In this document: piece by piece, positions 17,013 to 25,510 of the stretch
Layout of the letters: each line of letters opens with the position of its first letter
Position numbering within the stretch: position 1 is the first letter of the stretch
Source of the DNA: Rhizobium indicum
Lineage (GTDB): Bacteria; Pseudomonadota; Alphaproteobacteria; Rhizobiales; Rhizobiaceae
Assembly (NCBI RefSeq): GCF_005862305.2
Contig: NZ_CP054021.1
Coordinates: 3,885,501 to 3,949,500 of the forward strand
DNA length: 64,000 nt
Direction: 5' to 3'
The notes under the pieces: generated by a model
Database searches by the model: none
Told to the model about the DNA's origin: nothing
The model's input: the letters and a program-made list of their open reading frames with translations, nothing else
Program-made: the position numbers and the translations under genes

Positions 17013-20011
17013 CCGATAAAGGCTCCCGGCAGGCCCATAAGTTCAGGGAAGGCTTCAATCGGACGATCGCCGCGGACCTCGAGGCGTGGCAGACCGAAGA
17101 AATTGTCGGAAAAGGTGGCTTTCTCCGACCGTGTCGTGAAGCCGACACCGTAACCGGCAAGCGCCAGAATGCCCGGGACCCTGAAGTCCGTCGCGCCATA
17201 GGGGAGTGCGATGGATTCCACGAAGGCGCCCAGCCGGCTCTGCAGCGCATTGCGCGATCGCATGGCTTCGGCCAGCAGGGCTTCGTTATCAATCGCACTG
17301 GCTGGTGTGTGGGATGCGAGATGGGAGCCGAAGCAGATGCCCTTTTTGTGCAACCCCTGAATATCCGACCACGACATCAGCGGCGCAGGCTCTCCATAGG
17401 CCGAATCCCAGTCCGACCGGCCGCCGACTTTATCGGTCACCACGAACACCTCGGCGCTGAAACCATTTTCGGCAAGGATCGGGAAGGCATCCGTCAGGAA
17501 ATCCAGATAGGCGTCGTCGAAGGTCAGCATGACAGGCCGGCCCTGGATCGGCTTGCCGCTGCGCAGCAGATCCGCGAGCGTCTGCGCCGTCACGGCGTAA
17601 TAACCCTGGCGCCGAAGGAACTGCATCTGCTTTCGGAAGATCTCAGGCGGCGTGCGGAAGCGCCGGAGTGGCGCGGGTCCTTCGTTTGCGATCCTGTGAT
17701 ACATGAGGATCGGAACCGAGGTCGTGACCTCCGTCGTCCATGCTACCTCGCGGTTGGCGCCAGCCGGCCCCCAGATGATGTGTTTCGCCACATCCGCGTC
17801 CAGCGGGGTTCCATGACCCTCGATGCGCAAGACGGGATCGGCCACGGGGCCTTTTCGGAACCGGTGGATGGCGTAGAGTTCGGTCTCGATCGTCTCTTCA
17901 AGGGCCAGACCAGTTTGTGCTGCGAGAACCTGTTTGATCGTCCCAACACCGAAGGGATTGCCCCAGTCGAAGCCCGTCCGAGCGGGTTCGTCCTCACGGA
18001 TATGCGCATGGGCGGTAATCAGACAGCCGTTCGGCTTCAATGCCGCCGCCATCTTCCGGCACGCGGCTGCCAGCATCTCCTCATCCTTCATGTAATAAAG
18101 GACTTCGGAGCAGACGACCAGATCCTGTTCTGGCGGGAGATCTTGTCTGACGAAATCGAGAACGTGAAGCTCGACGTTGCTATGGTCGCGGCACCGCTCG
18201 ACCGCCCTGTCGATGGCCCGTTGGGAAATATCCGTGGCCGTCAGCCGGCCGACCTTTCGGGCCAGCTTTTCGGTGAAAATCCCTTCGGCGCAGGCGAGTT
18301 CCAGGGCATTCTTGATCCCTTCCGGGATCAGGCTCAACGTCTGCGCATATTTGACCTGCTCGTAGACCGAGACGTAATTCCATGGATCGGGGCGTTCGAA
18401 GATATGTTCCCAGTACTCTTCTTCCGACCGAATGGGGGCAGCCGCCTTTCCCTCCTCCGGCTGCGGCCCGGAGGAATTTGAAAAGCGCGGAGCCGGATCG
18501 CGCTGGAGATCCCGCATTATGTCGGACAGGCGGGCGTCGTTGTCTTGTTTGTCGCTAGGCACAGTGGCAAGGAGGGCCTTGCGCCCGACACGCACCAAAA
18601 GCCGTTCGAGGCGCCCTCGCCGCCGGCCATTTCGTATGATGAGGCCGCCGAAAGCCCGGTATCCCCGCAGCGCCTCCCTCGTCCAGGAACTGATATAGGC
18701 GAACGTGGGCGGCGTCTGCAGATGCGCGTCTGCCTGCATCTCATGCATGATCAGCCTGATCTGCGCCCGGATCGAAAGATCGCCCCAGAGCGGCCCGACA
18801 AAGGTGCCGACATGCTGACCGCCTGATAAAGCGTGCATGACGAGCGTATCGGCTTTCCCGGCCTTGGGGATCCTGGAAAGCGCACCGAGCTCGACGCTGA
18901 CCACCTGGATATTACCGAGCGTGAAGGAGCGCAAAGGGTTCGCGGCAGTGAGCCGCCAACTGACGTTCTCCGTGATCTTCCGCCCGGTGCCGGGGAAGGA
19001 ATGCCGGTCGATCAGCTTGATGAGCGAAAGGAAAGTCGGCTGCCACTTGTCGAGCGCATCGATGATATCGTCGGGTCGATCGGTGAACAGTCCCGTCTGC
19101 AATCCATGCATGATCACGTCGACAAGAAAGCCTTCGTAGCCTGTGGCGTCAGGCATTTCCGGCAGGAGCGCCGCAAGGGCCGCAACATCCGTTGCCGGAT
19201 CGAGCTTGACCGAGACGACCCAGGCAAGCATGCGCAGCTGGCTGAGGGCGGGCGTAAACCAGCCGGTCTCCGGCCCTTCGGCCGACAGGCATTGCCGCAT
19301 CCACAGGGTCTGCGCCTTCGTCGTCACGCGAACGGCGTCACGCACCATTTTGACAGGATCGCCGGAGAGCGAGCCGGCTTTCATCCGATAGAAAGCCAGG
19401 CACTTGTCGACACGGCGAAATTCGGCACCTGCAAAGGCCATGCGCTGCCAGAGATCCCAGTCCTCGCCGGTCTGCAAGGTCTCATCCATGCCTCCCAAAA
19501 GCTCGAAAAGGCTCCTGGGAAACACAACCGTATGGATGGCGAGTGCGCAAAAGGAGGAGAATTCGCGCTTGGCGGCGTCTCCCGTCAGCATGGGCGCCTG
19601 TTCTACCTGCATCAGCCTGCCGTCTGGGGCGACGCGGCGGTAGGCGCAATAGGCGATCACGGCTGGAGATGCATCTCCAGCCGCCGGCTGCATGCTTTCG
19701 ATGAAGGTCGGATCCAGCCAGTCGTCGGCATCCAGCATGCAGAGCAGGGGTGCGGCTGCCAGTCTTGCGGCGTGGTTTCGCGCCGCCGCTGCGCCGGCAT
19801 TCGGCTGACGGGCAGGGAGAATGCGGCTGTCCGTTTTTGCGATGCCCTCAAGCACCTCCCAGGTGCGGTCGGTCGAACCGTCATCGACCACGACGGCCTG
19901 CCAGTTCGATCGCGTCTGCTGCTGCAGGCTGGCAAGACATTCAGCCAGCGTATCGGCTGCGTTATAGGCAGGGACGAGGAATGAAATGTCAGGCGTTGCC
20001 GCGATCACCAT
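17009..20011 (-). CDS. Trifunctional protein: GT2 glycosyltransferase + NodS-like methyltransferase + NodB-like deacetylase
   Basis: The 1000-residue fusion starts MVIAATPDISFLVPAYNAAD from the ATG at 20011, preceded by GAAGAGG. An ATG at 20026 is also possible; the longer open frame to 20650 overlaps the upstream gene and is not coding. Residues 5-240 are a GT2 domain (VVVDDGSTDRTW, LCMLDADDWLDP). Residues 240-530 are a helical linker without recognised motif. Residues 533-720 are a SAM methyltransferase of the NodS type (YWEHIFERPDPWNYVSVYEQ, ALELACAEGIFTEKLA, VVCSEVLYYM). Residues 766-1000 are a polysaccharide deacetylase (VPILMYHRI, MLTFDDAYLDF with the catalytic/metal Asp pair, GSHLASHTPA with the metal His pair). 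It should transfer, methylate and deacetylate sugars on one carrier-bound glycan. Confidence 0.9.
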   Translation of the reverse strand: MVIAATPDISFLVPAYNAADTLAECLASLQQQTRSNWQAVVVDDGSTDRTWEVLEGIAKTDSRILPARQPNAGAAAARNHAARLAAAPLLCMLDADDWLDPTFIESMQPAAGDASPAVIAYCAYRRVAPDGRLMQVEQAPMLTGDAAKREFSSFCALAIHTVVFPRSLFELLGGMDETLQTGEDWDLWQRMAFAGAEFRRVDKCLAFYRMKAGSLSGDPVKMVRDAVRVTTKAQTLWMRQCLSAEGPETGWFTPALSQLRMLAWVVSVKLDPATDVAALAALLPEMPDATGYEGFLVDVIMHGLQTGLFTDRPDDIIDALDKWQPTFLSLIKLIDRHSFPGTGRKITENVSWRLTAANPLRSFTLGNIQVVSVELGALSRIPKAGKADTLVMHALSGGQHVGTFVGPLWGDLSIRAQIRLIMHEMQADAHLQTPPTFAYISSWTREALRGYRAFGGLIIRNGRRRGRLERLLVRVGRKALLATVPSDKQDNDARLSDIMRDLQRDPAPRFSNSSGPQPEEGKAAAPIRSEEEYWEHIFERPDPWNYVSVYEQVKYAQTLSLIPEGIKNALELACAEGIFTEKLARKVGRLTATDISQRAIDRAVERCRDHSNVELHVLDFVRQDLPPEQDLVVCSEVLYYMKDEEMLAAACRKMAAALKPNGCLITAHAHIREDEPARTGFDWGNPFGVGTIKQVLAAQTGLALEETIETELYAIHRFRKGPVADPVLRIEGHGTPLDADVAKHIIWGPAGANREVAWTTEVTTSVPILMYHRIANEGPAPLRRFRTPPEIFRKQMQFLRRQGYYAVTAQTLADLLRSGKPIQGRPVMLTFDDAYLDFLTDAFPILAENGFSAEVFVVTDKVGGRSDWDSAYGEPAPLMSWSDIQGLHKKGICFGSHLASHTPASAIDNEALLAEAMRSRNALQSRLGAFVESIALPYGATDFRVPGILALAGYGVGFTTRSEKATFSDNFFGLPRLEVRGDRPIEAFPELMGLPGAFIG

Positions 20012-21186
20012 GCAGGCCTCTTCCATCGCCGCAGAACGTATAGAGCGCCGTTTACGCTTCCGAGCATCTCCTGCTTCAGAAAGAAGTCGTGCGACGTCGC
20101 GCCTTTGCGTAGGCGTTTGCGGAGCCGTCCGGCATAATATTTCGGAAAGGAGATGAGGATGCGCCTGAGGTTGCCGCCGTTTCCGGTATTCTGATACTGG
20201 ACGAGCAGCGCCGCGATATGGCCGCTCATATATTGGTAGATCTGTTTGGCGAGCCCTTTCATATCCTTGCGATGAAAGTGCCAGGATACGGCTGTCGGCT
20301 CGTAGCGGCAGACATGTCCATGATGGAGGAGCCGGTTCCAGTATTCGGAATCGCCCGAGCATCCGGCAGCGCCCATATCCAGGCGGACATCGAACAGGCC
20401 GACCTCGTCGAAGACCTTGCGGCGGAAGGCCTGACTTGCGCCGGCTCCGATCGTCCAGACTGGAGCGCCATAACGCCTGTGCAGACGATAGAAGTCCTGA
20501 TCGAAATCCTGCCGCAGATAGCCTCTGCCGAAACTCCAATGCTTTTCGAAGATAAACTGTGCGGGCGTTGCGAGTTCTCCGGGAAGGACCAAGCCGGTTA
20601 CGCAGGCGATCTCCGGCAGGTCGAACCCCTTCATCAGGTTTTCCAGCCACCGCTCATGGAGGACGACGTCATCGTCCGTAAACGCGACGAATTCGGTTCT
20701 CGCCGCACGAACCGCAGCGTTGCGCGCATAATCCAGCCCAACCCGATCTTCACGCACATAGGTTGCGCCCGATTCCTCCACCACACGACGTGTCGCATCA
20801 CCGGCGGAGGCATTATCCACCACGATGATCTCGATGGGGCCGAGCGACTGTTTGGGGATCGAGGCCAGGCACCGACGTAGCTCCTCCGGCCGGTCCTTGG
20901 TGCAAATCAGAATGCTGACGTCGCGGTTGCGCACCGGCGTTTGCGCGACATGACGCGCATGCTCGAGGGTCTCCGGCCGCACATTACGCTCGGCGAGTGC
21001 GACAGCCGTCTCGGGCCTTTCGATATAGGTCTGTCCGACGGGAAGACCATCCGACAGAAAGACCACGAGCCCATCGGAGATCGGGGGCGAAACGGCATCG
21101 AGACGAGAGGAGGCGAGATCGAGATAGTGAATCGGTACGGGAAAACTCATATCCTTCAGATCGGACGGAATTGGTTCTCGCATCAT
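20005..21186 (-). CDS. Glycosyltransferase family 2 (rhamnosyl/mycofactocin-type layout)
   Basis: The 393-residue protein starts at MMREPIPSDLKDMSFPVPIH, chosen for the GAGAGAG sequence 3-9 bp upstream. An in-frame ATG at 21225 lacks one. The first 90 residues form a small N-terminal domain, then the GT-A domain follows: VSILICTKDRPEELRRCLAS, IIVVDNASAGDAT, FVAFTDDDVVLHERWLENL. The late motif GAAGCSGDSEYWNRLLHHGH supplies the acidic base. The C-terminus (residues 300-393) is basic and helical. It overlaps the trifunctional gene by 7 bp. It is the second gene of the operon, 70 bp after the UDP-sugar enzyme. Confidence 0.9.
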   Translation of the reverse strand: MMREPIPSDLKDMSFPVPIHYLDLASSRLDAVSPPISDGLVVFLSDGLPVGQTYIERPETAVALAERNVRPETLEHARHVAQTPVRNRDVSILICTKDRPEELRRCLASIPKQSLGPIEIIVVDNASAGDATRRVVEESGATYVREDRVGLDYARNAAVRAARTEFVAFTDDDVVLHERWLENLMKGFDLPEIACVTGLVLPGELATPAQFIFEKHWSFGRGYLRQDFDQDFYRLHRRYGAPVWTIGAGASQAFRRKVFDEVGLFDVRLDMGAAGCSGDSEYWNRLLHHGHVCRYEPTAVSWHFHRKDMKGLAKQIYQYMSGHIAALLVQYQNTGNGGNLRRILISFPKYYAGRLRKRLRKGATSHDFFLKQEMLGSVNGALYVLRRWKRPAW

Positions 21187-21256
21187 CACTCTCTCAATCG
21201 CACCGTGAACATACGCCGCGCGCATCCAAGACGCGAGTCTCGAAAGCCGACATGGT

Positions 21257-22210
21257 TTATTCCGCGGCGTGCCTCATTTGTTCCCTGAACCAGTCGAGAG
21301 TCATTGCCACGCCCTGTTCGTAGGTGATTTTGCACGACCATTCGGGCATGACATAGTGGGCATTGGTCAAGTCCGGCCGTCTGTTCGTGGGGTCCTGCGG
21401 CGGTGACGGCTCGAAGACGATCGGCAGGCCGCCAACGAGCCTGGAGACATATTGCGCGACCTCGAGAACCGAAATCTCCCGATCATTGCCGACGTTCAGA
21501 GGCCCCTTATAGTCGGTTTCATTCATCCAGAAATACCGCGCGAAACCATCGACAACGTCATCGACATAGCCCCAGCTGCGAGACTGAAGGCCGTCGCCGA
21601 ACACGGTAATCGGGCGGCCCGAGAGCGCCTGGGTGATGAAGTTGGAGACCGCGCGACCATCGTCGGAACGTGTCCGCGGGCCATAGATGTTGAAGGGACG
21701 AACGATCTTGACGTCGAGCCCCTGGGTGCGCTGCATCTCGAACAGCAGTGACTCCGTGCACCTTTTGCTCTCGTCGTAGGATGAGCGCGGTCCGGTGCAG
21801 TCGACCTGGCCTTTGTAGGATTCCGGCTGCGGCGACACCAGAGGGTCGCCATAGACTTCGGATGAGGAGGTAAAACAGAAACGTCCGCCCTTCTTCAGCA
21901 CATCGAGAAGCCGGAACGCCCCGAGAAGGTTCGCGGAAATCGTCCTCTTCGGCTCCTTCATGTACCACGGCGGCGATGCGGGGGACGCAAGGTGATAGAT
22001 TTCGTCGAATTTATCCGAGGTCTGCAGCGTCTCGACATCAGATTTCACGAAGTGGAAACGGGGGTCCCGGATGTGCGCGATATTTTCGAAAAGCCCGGTC
22101 CAGAGGTTGTCAACAACGACCAGCTTCTGAATGTCCGTCCTCAGCAAAAGTCGATCACACAAGTGCGATCCGATGAACCCAGCCCCGCCAGAAATCAATA
22201 CGCTTTTCAT
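21257..22210 (-). CDS. UDP-glucuronic acid decarboxylase-like extended SDR (UDP-xylose synthase)
   Basis: The 317-residue extended short-chain dehydrogenase has GGAGFIGSH (residues 8-16) for NAD binding, IYHLASPASPPWY, FTSSSEVYGDP, and the YxxxK pair Tyr145/Lys149 in SSYDESKRCTE. VRPFNIYGPRTRSDDGRAVS, quoted to 20 residues, follows. The HLASPASP and SEVYGDP combination is the pattern of UXS enzymes that convert UDP-glucuronate to UDP-xylose or the 4-keto intermediate. As the first gene of the glycan operon it probably supplies the pentose donor for the downstream glycosyltransferases. UDP-glucose or dTDP-glucose 4,6-modifying SDRs are the alternative. A decayed copy of its 5' end lies just upstream. 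Confidence 0.87.
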   Translation of the reverse strand: MKSVLISGGAGFIGSHLCDRLLLRTDIQKLVVVDNLWTGLFENIAHIRDPRFHFVKSDVETLQTSDKFDEIYHLASPASPPWYMKEPKRTISANLLGAFRLLDVLKKGGRFCFTSSSEVYGDPLVSPQPESYKGQVDCTGPRSSYDESKRCTESLLFEMQRTQGLDVKIVRPFNIYGPRTRSDDGRAVSNFITQALSGRPITVFGDGLQSRSWGYVDDVVDGFARYFWMNETDYKGPLNVGNDREISVLEVAQYVSRLVGGLPIVFEPSPPQDPTNRRPDLTNAHYVMPEWSCKITYEQGVAMTLDWFREQMRHAAE

Positions 22211-22547
22211 TGCTTCGTGCCTCGTGACTTGAGATTAAGCTACTTGCTTATTAGCATCGCCTGTAATGCATGACAATTATTTAGAAGAGTTCTAAGAAAT
22301 ACTCGCTTGTTGATGTTAATTGTTAAAAGTACCTACTTTAAGGTGTTTCTGCCGATGCCGCGCTCGATAACGAGCAGCCGGGCCGGACCGGATGCTACAG
22401 CCGATCGTCGCGCGATCATCACGACCTGCACGATCTCGACCATCCGTTCCATGAGACGGTCACCATTTGCGGTTCGATCGAAGGAATCGGCATGGTATCG
22501 AGAACCTCTCCGACGAGTTCGGGATCCAGAGAGCTGAGGTTGCCTGT

Positions 22548-22713
22548 GAGAACGGGCATCCCGAATGTGCGCAATATTTTCGAAAGGTCCGGCGCAAAGA
22601 TTTTCAACAACAACCAGTTTCTGGATATCATTTTCTAAGTAGAAGGCGTTACATAAATGCGATCCAATGAAGTCGATCCAGTTTCTCACATCTTCTCGCC
22701 TCGTTACTTGAGA
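22548..22713 (-). pseudogene. Decayed duplicate of the UDP-xylose synthase gene 5' end and leader
   Basis: This stretch aligns base by base with 22053-22234, the first 53 or so codons and leader of the intact gene, with scattered substitutions and an internal deletion around the start codon. In protein terms it reads FIGSHLC, then DIQKLVVVENL and FENIAHIRDA, against FIGSHLC, DIQKLVVVDNL and FENIAHIRDP in the intact copy. The start and GGAG motif are gone and the downstream sequence is unrelated. Just beyond, at about 22340-22400, a frame reads GPARLLVIERG, which resembles the tail of an O-methyltransferase, so more gene debris may follow. Confidence 0.75.
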
Positions 22714-22853
22714 ATATATTATTGTTATTACAGTGATCGAAGGTTTTGTATGGGCACGAAGTCCGGGGTGGGTCGGACTTTGGTCTGAGTTTGCGCGCGG
22801 AAACGGGCGGCATCGTAGTTCGACCATCCAAACCACGGCGCCCGCGCGCCTTT

Positions 22854-23003
22854 TCAGGCGGGCAAAGGATAGCGTAACATTTTGCCGGGTTTAGCGTCCG
22901 GAAGTGTCTTCGCCTGTTCCAACGGAAGTACCAACTCATTGGCGTACACGTCGACATGCTTTTCGCAGGCGGTGATATGACCAGCGCGAACGGAATAAGC
23001 CAT
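22854..23003 (-). CDS. Possible 49-residue protein, unrecognised
   Basis: An ATG at 23003 opens a frame for MAYSVRAGHITACEKHVDVY and onward, ending KPGKMLRYPLPA. Codon use looks coding, but there is no ribosome-binding site and the frame stays open upstream, so it may be the 3' fragment of a lost gene rather than an intact one. It is divergent from the cyclase-rhodanese gene, 126 bp away. Confidence 0.3.
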   Translation of the reverse strand: MAYSVRAGHITACEKHVDVYANELVLPLEQAKTLPDAKPGKMLRYPLPA

Positions 23004-23129
23004 ATTTCGAAAGAGTTTATTCGTCGGGAGAAGGAAACTGGAGTAAAATAGCGAAGGCCGGAGGAGTGTTCCCGTCGACCGAAGGATCCGCTAAGCGTGG
23101 CTTTCGTCACCTCGCTGGAGAGGATGACC

Positions 23130-25445
23130 ATGGGAGACGATCATGCCGAGCGGCGGCTGGTTGCAATTCTCGCCGTCGATATCGTTGGTTATTCAAGACT
23201 TATCGAGGATGACGAGGCCGGTACGCTGGCCGCGATGAGGGCATTGCGCTCCGAAGTCTTCGACCCACTGCTCGCGGAATATCACGGACGCACAGTGAAG
23301 CTCATGGGCGATGGCGCGATCGTGGAATTTGGCTCCGTCGTGGATGCTGTCCTATGTGCCGTTGCCCTGCAAAAGCAGGTTGCAGCACGCCAGGCGGATA
23401 TCCTGCCCCAACACCGGCTTCTCTTCCGCATGGGCGTCAATCTAGGCGACGTCGTCGTAGAGGGCGATGATTTGCTGGGCGATGGGGTAAACGTCGCTGC
23501 TCGCCTGGAGCAGATATGTGAGTCCGGAGGGCTTTTTGTATCCGGCACTGCTTTCGATCATTTGCAAGGCAAGCTCGAACTGCCGCTTGAATTTATTGGC
23601 GAGCAGCATGTCAAAAACATCGCGCGCCCCGTACGCACCTATCGCGTGCTGTTCGATGGAAACGCTCCTCGTTGGCAGTTCAAAATCCGGCGTCTTCGCA
23701 GTTGGGGACCGCTCGCGGCGGTGGCTCTGGTTCTGGTGGCTGCTTTCGTTGCAATATGGCTAAGTCCGTGGACGACCAGTGCGGAAACGGCATCGATCGC
23801 TCGCATGGCACTCCCGCTGCCTGACAAGCCGTCAATTGCCGTCCTGCCGTTCGACAACCTAAGTTCCGATCCAGAACAGGCCTATTTCGCCGACGGCATG
23901 ACGGAAGATTTGATCACAGACCTTTCGAAGCTGTCCAGCATCTTTGTTATCGCTCGAAACTCCACCTTCGCCTACAAGGGCAAGCCCATCAAAGTTCAGC
24001 AGGTGGCCGAGGAACTCGGGGTCCGTTATATCCTGGAAGGCAGCGTGCGCCGCCAGGGGAACCAGGTCCGCATCAACGCACAGCTCATAGACGCGCTCGG
24101 CGGCCATCATCTATGGGCTGACCGCTATAACGGCGCGATGAGCGACATTTTTACGCTTCAGGATAAGGTCATCGGCGAGATCGTGTCTGCGCTCACCGTC
24201 AAGTTCACAATGGCGGAGCGATCTCAGTCCGAGCAGGCGGAGACGAATAGCCCGCAGGCTTACGATGCTTTGCTGCAAGGCTGGGATCACCTGCGCCACG
24301 ACGGCGAGGATGAAACCCTCAAGGCAATTCCCTTTTTCGAAAGGGCGATCGAGCTCGACCCCGGTTACAGCCGCGCTCATGCGGCGCTCGCTTCAGCGAA
24401 TTGGAGGATTGCCGTTTCCAATTGGGAGGCCGCCAACCTTGGCTTCGAGAGGGCGATGGAACGTGTGGATCGGCACCTGGCTCTTGCGATTCGAAAGCCC
24501 AATTCGCTTGCCTATGCGATCTCCGCTGAGGTGCTGGCAAGGCAGGGCCGGTATGCTGACGCCTTCGCCAAAATCAGTCGTGCCATGGAACTCGATTCCA
24601 ATGATCCCGAAAATCACCTCAGCAAAGCACGAATTTTGAACGCAACGGCCCAGGCTCCGGAAGCCGAACGCGAAGTGCAACGAGCCATGCGTGTCGATCC
24701 GCAATATCCGCCGAGCTATCTCAGGGTTCTTGCGATTTCACAGTTCCACCAGGAGAAATATGAGGAGGCGGTGAAGAACCTCGAACTGCTGGTGATCCGG
24801 CAATCAGACGTCAGTGAAGACTACGCCACGCTGGTGTCGAGCTTCGGCCACCTCGGGCGGACGGACGGCGTTCAGGAAAACATCGAAAAATACAACGCGC
24901 TCGCGGTTCCCGCCGGCTACTCGCCGCTGACGGTGCAGGAACTGGGATGGTACTGGTACGGCGACATTTTCAACTACGATACGACCTATCGCGAGCGCCT
25001 GAAGGAGGGCTTGCGCAAAGCCGGAGTGCCGGAGGGAGCGGGCACAGATATTTCCTATGACGAATACGCTCGCCTGATCGGCAAAAGCAACGGGGAATAC
25101 AATATCAAGGGAGCCACTGAAATAGACGCCGCGACGGCCAAGCGGCTGCACGACCGCGGCGTCAAGCTCGTCGATGTGCGCACCGCTCTGAGCTTTGGTC
25201 GCGGGCATGCGCCTGGAGCCATCAACCTATCGGTCGTAGAGGTTTTGGCAAAGGACACGCTGTCGAAGGCCGTGAGCAGGGAGGAGGAAGTGATTTTCTC
25301 ATGCCACGGCAAATATTGCGGCGATTCCGCCTACGCATCGGCGAAAGCCTTGGTATGGGGGTTTAAGAATGTCTACCACTTTGCCGGTGGTTTTCCCGCG
25401 TGGGAGGATGCTCACTACCCCATAGAGACCGCTCCGGGACAATAA
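23130..25445 (+). CDS. Class III adenylate/guanylate cyclase with TolB-like, TPR and C-terminal rhodanese domains
   Basis: The 771-residue protein starts at MGDDHAERRLVAILAVDIVG; the ATG at 23130 has GGAGAGG 6 bp upstream. The cyclase domain (residues 8-170) keeps the metal Asp17 and Asp61 and the transition-state pair Asn121/Arg125 (GDGVNVAARLEQ), so it should be active. One transmembrane helix (about 199-218) follows, then a TolB/FlgO-like domain (PSIAVLPFDNLSSDPEQAYF), TPR repeats (about 370-600) and a rhodanese domain (about 660-771). The last has LVDVRTALSFGRGHAPGAIN and the active-site loop CHGKYCG. The rhodanese Cys suggests persulfide or redox sensing coupled to cyclic-nucleotide output; that link is inference. 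The gene stands alone. Confidence 0.9.
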   Translation: MGDDHAERRLVAILAVDIVGYSRLIEDDEAGTLAAMRALRSEVFDPLLAEYHGRTVKLMGDGAIVEFGSVVDAVLCAVALQKQVAARQADILPQHRLLFRMGVNLGDVVVEGDDLLGDGVNVAARLEQICESGGLFVSGTAFDHLQGKLELPLEFIGEQHVKNIARPVRTYRVLFDGNAPRWQFKIRRLRSWGPLAAVALVLVAAFVAIWLSPWTTSAETASIARMALPLPDKPSIAVLPFDNLSSDPEQAYFADGMTEDLITDLSKLSSIFVIARNSTFAYKGKPIKVQQVAEELGVRYILEGSVRRQGNQVRINAQLIDALGGHHLWADRYNGAMSDIFTLQDKVIGEIVSALTVKFTMAERSQSEQAETNSPQAYDALLQGWDHLRHDGEDETLKAIPFFERAIELDPGYSRAHAALASANWRIAVSNWEAANLGFERAMERVDRHLALAIRKPNSLAYAISAEVLARQGRYADAFAKISRAMELDSNDPENHLSKARILNATAQAPEAEREVQRAMRVDPQYPPSYLRVLAISQFHQEKYEEAVKNLELLVIRQSDVSEDYATLVSSFGHLGRTDGVQENIEKYNALAVPAGYSPLTVQELGWYWYGDIFNYDTTYRERLKEGLRKAGVPEGAGTDISYDEYARLIGKSNGEYNIKGATEIDAATAKRLHDRGVKLVDVRTALSFGRGHAPGAINLSVVEVLAKDTLSKAVSREEEVIFSCHGKYCGDSAYASAKALVWGFKNVYHFAGGFPAWEDAHYPIETAPGQ

Positions 25446-25510
25446 GCGGATACCGTGCCTGAAGTCGCATGTCGTAAGAGGTGCTGCGCATCAAGCTCTG
25501 ATGATTGATG

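Noticed and set aside
20012..20650. N-terminal 213-codon extension of the trifunctional protein
   Set aside because: It overlaps the upstream GT2 gene in another frame, is Arg/Ser-rich and lacks homology; the ribosome site lies at 20011-20026.
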